This document shows positions 57,247-64,000 of a stretch of DNA of 64,000 nt, piece by piece (position 1 is the first letter of the stretch; the number at the start of each line of letters is the position of its first letter). The notes below the pieces were generated by a model, which saw only the letters and a list, made by a program, of their open reading frames with translations, had not been told where the DNA came from and did not search any database. The DNA is from Roseibium album (GTDB taxonomy: Bacteria; Pseudomonadota; Alphaproteobacteria; Rhizobiales; Stappiaceae), in contig CXTY01000014.1 of assembly GCA_001404055.1 (NCBI GenBank), forward strand, positions 620,001 to 684,000, given 5' to 3'. The translations under genes were made by a program, and so were the position numbers.

Positions 57247-58401
57247 ATGACAGTTGTCCCAGTAACATCGCAGGATCTTGATGCAGCAGAAGTGTCCTGG
57301 TTTGCGGCATTGTGTTCTGACGACTACCAGTTTCTGGGGGTTCCGGAAGGCGAATTGCGTTCCTCTTGGGATCACTGTTCCTCAATCGTGAAAACCGCCG
57401 AAGAACAAGGCTTCCGCAACATTCTTTGCCCGTCGTCATATCAAGTGGGCCAAGACACGCTGTCTTTCGTCGCCGGATGCGCTCCCATTACCGAAAAAAT
57501 CAACCTGTTGGCAGCCGTTCGCTGCGGCGAAATGCAGCCCATCATGCTGGCGCGCACCATCGCGACGCTTGATCACATGTTAGAGGGGCGGCTCACGGTC
57601 AACATCATCTCGTCCGATTTCCCAGGGGAGCAGGCAGACAGCGGCTATCGCTATCAACGCTCCCGTGAAGTGGTTGAAATTCTGAAGCAGGCCTGGACCC
57701 AGGACGAAATCAATTACGAAGGTGAGGTTTACAATTTCAAGAACCTCACCACAGACCCGGTTCGCCCCTATCAGACAGGTGGCCCGCTGCTCTATTTCGG
57801 GGGATATTCCCCCGCGGCGCTCGACCTTTGCGGTCAGCATTGCGACGTTTACCTGATGTGGCCGGAAAAAATGGACGAGCTGGAAGGCCGCATGAAGGCC
57901 GTCAATGCGGTTGCTGAGAAATACAACCGCACTCTGGACTACGGCCTGAGGGTCCACATGATCGTCCGGGATACGGAAAAAGAGGCTCAGGAATACGCAG
58001 AGTACATTGTCTCCAAGCTCGATGATGATCAGGGAACGGCAATTCGTGAGCGCGCGCTGGATGCCAAATCTCTGGGTGTCAGCCACCAAGCCAAAAACCG
58101 CGATGTTGCGGACGAATTCGGCTATATCGAACCAAATCTTTGGACAGGTGTCGGACGTGCCCGCTCGGGCTGTGGCGCCGCACTGGTTGGGTCTACCGAT
58201 CAGGTCCTCTCCAAGCTTGAAGCCTACCGGAAAATGGGACTTCGGGCCTTTATCCTCTCCGGATATCCGCATGAAGAAGAGGCCAGGCATTTTGGGTCAC
58301 GCGTACTGCCGAACCTGAAAACCTGCTCGCTCCCGCACGCTTATGGCCGCGTTCCGGCTGATACCCCAGCAACCCCGCTAGGCAATGGAGTCCGCCGCTA
58401 A
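57247..58401 (+). CDS. SsuD-type flavin-dependent monooxygenase, candidate sulfoquinovose monooxygenase (SmoC-like)
   Basis: The 384-residue protein is a luciferase-like (LLM) oxygenase close to alkanesulfonate monooxygenase. Residues matching the SsuD catalytic site are kept: R235 (GLR235VH237MIVR), R306 (GVGRAR306SGCG) and Y340 in SGY340PHEEEA. It should use reduced FMN and oxygen to release sulfite from a C-sulfonate. The neighbouring AKR and flavin reductase fit the oxidative sulfoquinovose route (SmoC). It ends on the AKR start (TAATG), indicating tight coupling. Another sulfonate is possible. Confidence 0.88.
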   Translation: MTVVPVTSQDLDAAEVSWFAALCSDDYQFLGVPEGELRSSWDHCSSIVKTAEEQGFRNILCPSSYQVGQDTLSFVAGCAPITEKINLLAAVRCGEMQPIMLARTIATLDHMLEGRLTVNIISSDFPGEQADSGYRYQRSREVVEILKQAWTQDEINYEGEVYNFKNLTTDPVRPYQTGGPLLYFGGYSPAALDLCGQHCDVYLMWPEKMDELEGRMKAVNAVAEKYNRTLDYGLRVHMIVRDTEKEAQEYAEYIVSKLDDDQGTAIRERALDAKSLGVSHQAKNRDVADEFGYIEPNLWTGVGRARSGCGAALVGSTDQVLSKLEAYRKMGLRAFILSGYPHEEEARHFGSRVLPNLKTCSLPHAYGRVPADTPATPLGNGVRR

Positions 58402-59291
58402 TGGAGCGCGTCAAACTCAACGATACCCTGGAATTTTCCCGTCTGATTTACGGCATGTGGCGCGTTGGCGACGACACCGATACGTCCCCTTCCTATGTGG
58501 AGAAGAAAATCAACGTGTGCCTGGAACAGGGCATCACCACGTTCGATCAGGCTGATATTTATGGCGGCTATGCTGCCGAGGCAGTCCTTGGTGGCGCACT
58601 TAAAGCCAATCCGGCTTTGCGCAGCAATATGGAAATCGTCACGAAATGCGACATCGTCGCGCCTATGGGACGCTACGCAAGTGCCAAGGTGAAGCATTAC
58701 GACACGTCGCGTGCACACATTGAAAAGTCGGTGGAGATCTCTCTTTCCGAGATGGGCATAGAGACGATTGACCTTCTCCTTATTCACCGCCCCGATCCAC
58801 TGATGGATCACGCTGATACCGGCGCTGCGCTTGATGATCTGGTCAAGAGCGGCAAGGTCAGACATGTCGGCGTGTCCAACTTCCGTCCGTGGGACTGGGA
58901 ATTGCTGCAGTCGGCCATGTCGAACCAGTTGGTAACCAACCAGATCGAGATCAGCCTGAAGGAAATCACCCCCTTCACGAATGGTGATCTCGCGTTCCAC
59001 CAGCGCCTCGGCACAAAGCTTATGGCCTGGTCGCCGCTCGGTGGCGGAGCGCTGATTTCCGAAAGCGGATTGCTTGGGGCCGTCATGGACGAAGTCGCCG
59101 GGACTTTCGGCGTTGACCGGTCCGCTGTTGCCGTTGCTTTCCTTCTGGCGCATCCGGCACAGCTTTTGCCGGTGATGGGCACGAACAATCTGGAACGTAT
59201 TGCCAAAATATCCGACGCACTGAAAGTCAAACTCGATCGCGAAACCTGGTACCGCCTCTATGAGGCTGCCCTTGGAAATGAGGTGCCTTGA
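58401..59291 (+). CDS. Aldo-keto reductase, candidate 6-oxo-glucose reductase (SmoB-like)
   Basis: The 296-residue barrel enzyme has the AKR catalytic tetrad D49, Y54, K82 and H129 (TTFD49QADIY54GGY, VTK82CD, LLIH129RPDP) and MAWSPLGGGALISES, typical of the YdhF-like branch. It would reduce the aldehyde left by the monooxygenase to an alcohol using NAD(P)H; glucose would be the product in the sulfoquinovose pathway. It overlaps the monooxygenase and flavin reductase genes by one base each. Confidence 0.88.
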   Translation: MERVKLNDTLEFSRLIYGMWRVGDDTDTSPSYVEKKINVCLEQGITTFDQADIYGGYAAEAVLGGALKANPALRSNMEIVTKCDIVAPMGRYASAKVKHYDTSRAHIEKSVEISLSEMGIETIDLLLIHRPDPLMDHADTGAALDDLVKSGKVRHVGVSNFRPWDWELLQSAMSNQLVTNQIEISLKEITPFTNGDLAFHQRLGTKLMAWSPLGGGALISESGLLGAVMDEVAGTFGVDRSAVAVAFLLAHPAQLLPVMGTNNLERIAKISDALKVKLDRETWYRLYEAALGNEVP

Positions 59292-59803
59292 TGACCATGC
59301 AGACTGCTGATCACACCGTGACCTTTGAGCCTGTCTCTGAAAACACACGCTTGCTTCGGGATGCCTTTGGCCGCTTTGCCACTGGCGTAACCGTTGTGAC
59401 AACCAATTCCGGTGACGGGCCAGTTGGTATAACCGCCAACAGCTTCTCTTCGGTTTCTCTGGAGCCTCCGCTGGTTCTGTGGATGCCGGACAAGGGATCT
59501 CGCCGGTTTCAGTATTTCGAAGATGCCGAGCATTACGCAATTCACGTGCTCAGCCATGAACAGGCGGAAGTTTGCAACGGGTTCGTGCGCAACGCGCACG
59601 CATTTGATCAGCTGCCGCACCGGATCGACGACAAGGGTGTTCCGCTAATCGAGAACTGCCTTGCCCGTTTCGAGTGCAAACGATTTGCAGCTTATGAAGG
59701 CGGCGATCATCTCATTGTACTCGGACAAGTCATCCAGGCGGAAATGCGCCAGGGAGACGCTTTGACGTTCTTTGCCGGGAAACTCGGCCAAATCGCCCCA
59801 TAA
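59291..59803 (+). CDS. Flavin reductase (SmoA-like FMN reductase)
   Basis: The 170-residue protein shows the flavin-reductase-like FMN-binding fold: LLRDAFGRFATGVTVVTTNS, VGITANSFSSVSLEPPLVLW, and a long central segment ending CLARFECKRF and GGDHLIVLGQV. It supplies reduced flavin to the adjacent monooxygenase. The ATG at 59291 overlaps the AKR stop; ATG 59297 is an alternative. It is followed, after 63 bp, by the TRAP genes. Confidence 0.88.
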   Translation: MTMQTADHTVTFEPVSENTRLLRDAFGRFATGVTVVTTNSGDGPVGITANSFSSVSLEPPLVLWMPDKGSRRFQYFEDAEHYAIHVLSHEQAEVCNGFVRNAHAFDQLPHRIDDKGVPLIENCLARFECKRFAAYEGGDHLIVLGQVIQAEMRQGDALTFFAGKLGQIAP

Positions 59804-59866
59804 CTAAGGGAGGACGACGGTGCGGCGAGGACACCGTTGACAAAGAACAACCTGGGAGGGAACTGA

Positions 59867-60457
59867 ATGGGCATATTGCTGGCGGTCTTGGCACCGCTTT
59901 CCGCCATCAACACGCAACTGCTGCGTATTGGGCGCGCCGTTGGCATTGTCGCCGTCGGCTTGATGGTTGTCGCGATCCTGATTCAGGTCGTGTTCCGCTA
60001 TGTCTTCAACAATGCCCTGCCCTGGCCGGATGAAGCGGCGCGCTTTTGCATGCTTTGGATGGCCGGTCTCATGGCTCCGACAGCTTTCCGTCGTGGAGGT
60101 TTTGTGGCTATCGACATGCTCGGTCAGGCGCTGCCCGTTCAGGCAGGCAAGATTTTAACCCTCTTCCTCCTGATCGTTTCTCTGGCTGTCCTCGTGATTG
60201 CGGTTCAGATCGGCTACGCGGAGGTCACGGGTTTTGGCGGCAGGTTCGCAACAGCTTCCCTTTATGTGCCCGGCAATTTTATGTTCACCGAATGGATCCG
60301 TGTGCCACGTAGCTGGATGATGGCTTCAATGTTTATCGGCGCGGTCCTGCTTGTGCTCGTCAATGTTGAACTGATCCTGCGCACATTCATCTCAATTGTC
60401 GGTGGTTCAAACCGCCTCCCGGCTATTCCGGATGCAGACATGGCGGGAGCTGACTGA
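59867..60457 (+). CDS. dctQ: TRAP transporter small permease subunit (DctQ)
   Basis: The 196-residue inner-membrane protein has four predicted membrane helices and the DctQ phrase NALPWPDEAARFCMLWMAGL. GGGAGGGAA precedes the ATG. It forms the channel with DctM. The gene overlaps dctM by one base (TGATG). Confidence 0.9.
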   Translation: MGILLAVLAPLSAINTQLLRIGRAVGIVAVGLMVVAILIQVVFRYVFNNALPWPDEAARFCMLWMAGLMAPTAFRRGGFVAIDMLGQALPVQAGKILTLFLLIVSLAVLVIAVQIGYAEVTGFGGRFATASLYVPGNFMFTEWIRVPRSWMMASMFIGAVLLVLVNVELILRTFISIVGGSNRLPAIPDADMAGAD

Positions 60458-61947
60458 TGCTTATCTGGTTTCTACCCGTCTTTCTCGTTTTCCTGATGAT
60501 CGGCCTACCGGTGTTTTTTGGTCTGCTGGCTGCTCCCGGTATCCTGCTTTGGCTCAACGGTCAGCAAAGCGATATCACGCTGCTCTATCGTAACGTCTAC
60601 AACGGTATGGACAGTTTTCCTCTGATGGCGATTCCGTTCTTCATGCTTGCTGGCGAGCTGATGAACAAGGGCGGCATCACGATGCGGCTTGTGGAGTTTT
60701 CCCAGGCGCTGATGGGGCACCTGCGTGGCGGTCTTGCCCATGTGAACATTCTGTCTTCCATGCTGTTTGCAGGGCTTTCAGGGTCAGCAGTTGCCGATAC
60801 CTCGGCGCTTGGTTCCATGCTGATCCCGGCCATGGAAAAACAAGGATACACACGCCGTTTTGCAGCTGCGATCACGGCCGCCAGCTCTGTCATTGGCCCG
60901 ATCATCCCGCCTTCCGGCATCATGATCATCTACGCCTATGTCATGGGCGAGAGCGTTGCAGCCCTGTTCCTTGCCGGCATTGTGCCAGGTGTCATGGTTG
61001 GTGTCGGTCTGATGCTGATGGTCCGTTTCATGGCGGACAAATATGACCTGCCGAAGGCTCAGAGGATCGTGAATCCGGGCCAGACAATGGCACCGGTGGA
61101 ATACTGGTTCTCGTTTGTGTTGTTGCGCATCAATCTGGCGTTTGTTCTCATTGCGCTGGCTTTTGGCATTGCCAAACAAATTTCGTTGGACCTCACAGGT
61201 GCCACCAGCGCAATCCTGTTTCTTGTGCTCCTTGGAATATCCCATTTCATCTTGATGGGCTTGCGGAGCTCGGTTTCAGATGACTTTCGAATGGTCTGCA
61301 AGAAGGCTGTTGCCCCCCTTCAGACACCGATAATCATTCTTGGGGGCATTCTGATTGGTGTTTTCACACCAACAGAAGCCGCCGCCGTTGCTGTCGCCTA
61401 CGCTCTGATCATCGGTTTCTTCGTCTTGCACTCAATCAAGATGAAGGAAATCCCGGGAATCCTGAACCGGGCAGGCATCACCTCAGCTGTGGTTCTGCTG
61501 CTCGTTGGCGCTGCGATGGCCTTCAAGACAGTTGTCAGCCTCAGCCATGCCCCAGAAATCATGGCTGACTTTGTCTTGTCGCTGTCCGACAATCCCCTGA
61601 TCCTGTTGTTCCTGATCAACATCCTCTTGTTCATCGTTGGCATGTTTCTGGATGCGGGACCGGCAATCATCATTTTGGGTCCGATCCTCGGCCCAATCTT
61701 CATCTCGATGGGTGTAGATCCCATTCACTTCGCCATCATCATGAGCGTGAACCTGACAATCGGCCTGGCCACACCACCCATGGGGCTTGTGCTTTTCGTC
61801 GCGGCATCGGTTTCCGGGGAACGAGTTGAAACCATAGCCAAAGCGATTCTACCGTTTCTCGCGGTGGAAATAGCTGTGATCTTTTTGATCACTTACGTAC
61901 CGGCAATTTCGATGACAATCCCTCGTCTAACCGGATTTGCCAATTGA
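60457..61947 (+). CDS. dctM: TRAP transporter large permease subunit (DctM)
   Basis: The 496-residue protein has about twelve membrane segments with the characteristic DctM motifs GLSGSAVADTSALGSMLIPA and ASSVIGPIIPPSGIMIIYAY, and later FTPTEAAAVAVAYALIIG. It is the Na+-driven transport subunit. It follows the flavin-reductase gene in the same operon, so it is likely the importer for the sulfonated substrate. Confidence 0.93.
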   Translation: MLIWFLPVFLVFLMIGLPVFFGLLAAPGILLWLNGQQSDITLLYRNVYNGMDSFPLMAIPFFMLAGELMNKGGITMRLVEFSQALMGHLRGGLAHVNILSSMLFAGLSGSAVADTSALGSMLIPAMEKQGYTRRFAAAITAASSVIGPIIPPSGIMIIYAYVMGESVAALFLAGIVPGVMVGVGLMLMVRFMADKYDLPKAQRIVNPGQTMAPVEYWFSFVLLRINLAFVLIALAFGIAKQISLDLTGATSAILFLVLLGISHFILMGLRSSVSDDFRMVCKKAVAPLQTPIIILGGILIGVFTPTEAAAVAVAYALIIGFFVLHSIKMKEIPGILNRAGITSAVVLLLVGAAMAFKTVVSLSHAPEIMADFVLSLSDNPLILLFLINILLFIVGMFLDAGPAIIILGPILGPIFISMGVDPIHFAIIMSVNLTIGLATPPMGLVLFVAASVSGERVETIAKAILPFLAVEIAVIFLITYVPAISMTIPRLTGFAN

Positions 61948-61973
61948 TTTCGAGCTTTTAAGGGAGGTACCTA

Positions 61974-63032
61974 ATGCTCAAAACTGCACTGAAAACGCTC
62001 ACTGTCGCGGCTATGCTTGCCGGGTCAGCATTGAGCGCGGCTGCCGCAGATTATACGTTGCGCGCAACCGCCAACTCCAACGAAAACGACGAGGACTATG
62101 ATGGTCTTGTCGTATTCAAAAACTTCGTTGAAGCAGCCTCAAACGGCGCAATCGAAGTTGAGCTCTTCATCGGTACGCAGCTCTGCTCCAACGGCGCTGA
62201 GTGTCTTCAGGGTGTTGCGGGTGGTGCCATCGACATCTACATCTCAACATCCGGCGGTGCGTCAGGCATCTTCCCGTATGTGCAGGTTCTTGATCTGCCT
62301 TACATGATGGCTGATGACCGGATTGCAGAGCATGTTCTGTCCGGCGATTTTGTTCGCACCATGCGCAACATGGCGTTGGAAGACAGCCAGAACGCGATCC
62401 GTCTGATGACCGTAGGCAACACTGGCGGCTGGCGGAACTTTGCCAATACCAAACGTCGTGTGGCTAATCCGGCCGACATGGAAGGCTTGAAGATCCGAAC
62501 AGTTGTTGCCGATCTTCCGCAGGAACTTGTGAAGGCACTTGGTGCGTCCCCGACCCCGATTCCGTGGCCGGAGCTGTTCACCTCGTTCCAGACAGGCGTT
62601 GTTGAAGGTTCCAAAAACGGCATCACCGACATCATGGGCATGAAATTCCCGGATGCCGGCCTGCAGTATGTCACCCTCGACGGCCATGCCTACATGGGTG
62701 CCCTGTGGTGGATGAACAACGAGAAGTTCCTCGCCATGCCGGAAGACATGCGCCGCGTTGTTGTTGATGGCTTCTACGCTCTGCAGCAGGCGACGTTCGC
62801 CTCTCCAAAGCGCAAGTCCATCAAGGCATACGAAGACTTCGTTGCTGGTGGCGGCGATCTCTATGTGCCGACCCCGGAACAAAAAGCTGCCTTCAAAGAA
62901 GCAGCTGATCCGGTTTACAACTGGTTCAAGGAAAACGTGAACCGCGGCGGCGAGATTTTCGGAGCTCTCGAAGAAGCGGTCGCTGCAGCAGACACGTCCG
63001 TTAATGGAAGCCGTGCAGCCGACCTGAATTAA
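61974..63032 (+). CDS. dctP: TRAP transporter periplasmic substrate-binding protein (DctP)
   Basis: The 352-residue precursor has a signal peptide (MLKTALKTLTVAAMLAGSAL, cleaved near AAA-ADYTL), the conserved Arg-containing strand EGLKIRTVVADLPQELVKAL and the FTSFQTGVVEGSKNG pocket phrase of DctP proteins. DctP proteins bind anionic ligands by an Arg; a sulfonate is possible. It is the last gene of the operon, after dctM and before a hairpin. Confidence 0.92.
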   Translation: MLKTALKTLTVAAMLAGSALSAAAADYTLRATANSNENDEDYDGLVVFKNFVEAASNGAIEVELFIGTQLCSNGAECLQGVAGGAIDIYISTSGGASGIFPYVQVLDLPYMMADDRIAEHVLSGDFVRTMRNMALEDSQNAIRLMTVGNTGGWRNFANTKRRVANPADMEGLKIRTVVADLPQELVKALGASPTPIPWPELFTSFQTGVVEGSKNGITDIMGMKFPDAGLQYVTLDGHAYMGALWWMNNEKFLAMPEDMRRVVVDGFYALQQATFASPKRKSIKAYEDFVAGGGDLYVPTPEQKAAFKEAADPVYNWFKENVNRGGEIFGALEEAVAAADTSVNGSRAADLN

Positions 63033-63050
63033 GGTCAAAGACTTACTGAC

Positions 63051-63076
63051 GTCACGCCCGGTTTTCCGGGCGTGAC
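63051..63076 (+). terminator. Hairpin after dctP
   Basis: GTCACGCCCGG (63051-63061), TTTT loop, CCGGGCGTGAC (63066-63076) is a perfect 11-bp stem 18 bp after the dctP stop. No T run follows, so it may be a stabiliser or a weak terminator. Confidence 0.55.
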
Positions 63077-63094
63077 ACTATCAAGAAGCTACTT

Positions 63095-63206
63095 CGTCAT
63101 CCCATGGCTTGACCATGGGATCCATGCCTTTTCAGAGCCAATTGGCCAAGTCTTCAACTACGACAAGGCTATGGAATGGATTGCAGGGTCGAGCCCTGCA
63201 ATGACG
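63095..63206. repeat. Genomic REP-like palindromic repeat element
   Basis: The element begins CGTCAT and ends ATGACG, with an inner hairpin CCCATGGCTTGACCATGGG and a second GCAGGGTCGAGCCCTGC, plus ATCCAT/ATGGAT complementary segments. The layout is like the dispersed 'GTCATCCC...GGCAATGACG' repeat families of alphaproteobacteria. It lies in a 260-bp non-coding gap that also holds the dctP hairpin. Confidence 0.7.
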
Positions 63207-63292
63207 ATCAAGTTGAAACAACAATGGGCTCTCATCCGCTCAGTGCTCTTAACTCAGAGCCCTGAGCAGATCAGAACCCCGATCCGGTAAAA

Positions 63293-63775
63293 TCACCGAA
63301 ACGGATACATCCAGACCTTGTAGTCGTCGACCAGAATATGCGCCTTATCAATCTCCTGCTTGGTCATCTTCTTGACCACCTCTTCCAGAGAGATCGCGGC
63401 ATCGGGATCTCCTCCGATGGCAGAGAGCGTGTACCACATGTACGCGCGCACCAGATCGGGCGCGGGCATGCCACGTCCGACTTCGTAGTACCAACCGACA
63501 CCCGACTGCGCTCCGGGATGACCCTTCATCGAGCTGCGCAGATACCATTCAAACGCCCGCTGGTCGTCGCGCTCGACACCAAGACCCATGGCATACATGA
63601 CACCGATCAGTTCTTCGGCATCGGCATTTCCGGATCGCGCGGCCGGCCAAAGTTCCTTCATCGCCTGTTCAAACTGACCTGCTTCCATCATGTCGCGCGC
63701 TTCTTCAATCTCGGCAAGAGCGGGCGTGCTCAAAAGCGTAAAGGCCAGCAAAGCGGCTTTCAGGGTCTTTGTCAT
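63293..63775 (-). CDS. Exported Sel1-repeat protein
   Basis: The 160-residue protein has a signal peptide (MTKTLKAALLAFTLLSTPAL, cleaved after ALA) and three Sel1-like repeats (DAEELIGVMYAMGLGVERDD, GAQSGVGWYYEVGRGM and a third ending in ISLEEVV). Such repeats bind proteins. It is divergent from the cytochrome c peroxidase gene. Confidence 0.86.
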   Translation of the reverse strand: MTKTLKAALLAFTLLSTPALAEIEEARDMMEAGQFEQAMKELWPAARSGNADAEELIGVMYAMGLGVERDDQRAFEWYLRSSMKGHPGAQSGVGWYYEVGRGMPAPDLVRAYMWYTLSAIGGDPDAAISLEEVVKKMTKQEIDKAHILVDDYKVWMYPFR

Positions 63776-63811
63776 AAGCTCTGGTCAATCCCTCTGTTTC
63801 TTGTTCTTTCA

Positions 63812-64000
63812 GTGCCCGCTTTTGCGGCGGGTCTGCCTGCTCCGCTGACGAGCGACGATTTCATCGCTTTCGACCGGAAACAGGCCGCCCTCGGTCAGCT
63901 TTTATTTTACGACAAGATCCTGTCCGGTAACAGCAATATCGCCTGCGCAACCTGCCATCATCCAAAGCTCGGAACAGGAGACCGTTTATCGCTTGGTATC
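63812..64000 (+). CDS. Di-haem cytochrome c peroxidase / MauG family (N-terminal part)
   Basis: The frame reads ...AFAAGLPAPLTSDDFIAFDR, then AALGQLLFYDKILSGNSNIA and CATCHH, a CxxCH haem site. It runs off the right edge. A hydrophobic signal-peptide-like stretch precedes it (SIPLFLVLSVPAFAA), but no ATG or TTG start is found in frame back to 63722, so the start given is the GTG at 63812 and is probably too late. The true start may use a rarer codon, or an error or frameshift may be present. Confidence 0.72.
   Translation, partial: MPAFAAGLPAPLTSDDFIAFDRKQAALGQLLFYDKILSGNSNIACATCHHPKLGTGDRLSLGI

Noticed and set aside
58398-59540. 380-codon open frame on the minus strand opposite the AKR gene
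   Set aside because: It lies antisense to a gene with clear family motifs, has no ribosome site, and its translation has no recognisable domain; it reflects codon bias.
62262-63038. 258-codon minus-strand open frame opposite dctP
   Set aside because: It is antisense to a signal-peptide-bearing DctP protein with no start signal or domain.

Overview
The window reads as a chromosomal segment of a mid-GC alphaproteobacterium, most likely a marine member of the Stappiaceae (Roseibium/Labrenzia-like) or a close relative. The reasons are the conserved block rpoZ-rsh-pyrE-DUF2062-acpS-lepB-rnc-era-recO-parC, a Mg-type HemB without the zinc cysteines, an alphaproteobacterial Porin_2 protein with a decayed second copy, and a TRAP transporter. 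The genus is inference. I see no rRNA, tRNA, CRISPR array, prophage or intact insertion sequence.

Layout. 1-3.4 kb: start of an isobutyryl-CoA-dehydrogenase-like gene, then hemB, threonine ammonia-lyase and an RDD membrane protein. 3.4-6.3 kb: an OxyR-like LysR regulator divergent from a tightly overlapping MAPEG / Tyr-less SDR / tandem cupin operon. The gap before the regulator carries an OxyR-type ATAG-N7-CTAT element. 6.3-10.3 kb: SLC13 permease, Bpt, family-5-like uracil-DNA glycosylase and a NYN protein. 10.5-21.1 kb: the conserved housekeeping block. 21.1-25.9 kb: AraC regulator, DUF2000, an overlooked 52-residue ORF, thioesterase, smpB, dapA and a hydrolase. 26-28 kb: a porin and a porin pseudogene that keeps its terminator. 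28-36.5 kb: PbpC with an alpha-2-macroglobulin, then an orphan ParA ATPase. 36.8-41.6 kb: TPR-diguanylate cyclase, lytic transglycosylase, LysR regulator, GFA-family and DUF1059 proteins.

41.6-46.8 kb: a phosphonate-type ABC transporter (phnC-phnD-phnE-phnE) divergent from a hexapeptide acyltransferase of the phosphonate-associated type. PHO-box-like repeats (7-bp units every 11 bp) face both ways in the shared intergenic region, so PhoB control is likely. No C-P lyase genes are in the window. 46.8-55 kb: VOC, XRE, HD and STAS/SpoIIAA-like proteins, a class-II glutamine amidotransferase paired with a class-V PLP enzyme and a divergent Lrp regulator, and a large SH3-domain exported protein.

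55.2-63.1 kb is the most interesting region. A Gfo/Idh/MocA-fold protein and a GntR regulator face away from an operon encoding an SsuD-type flavin monooxygenase, an aldo-keto reductase, a flavin reductase and a complete TRAP transporter (DctQ-DctM-DctP). The monooxygenase keeps the residues aligned with the SsuD active site (Arg235, His237, Arg306, Tyr340). The gene set matches the oxidative sulfoquinovose pathway (SmoC/SmoB/SmoA). The Gfo/Idh/MocA protein could be the NAD-dependent glycosidase that releases the sulfosugar, and TRAP import would replace the ABC importer of the described systems. That functional reading is inference. The window ends with a Sel1-repeat protein and the start of a di-haem cytochrome c peroxidase.
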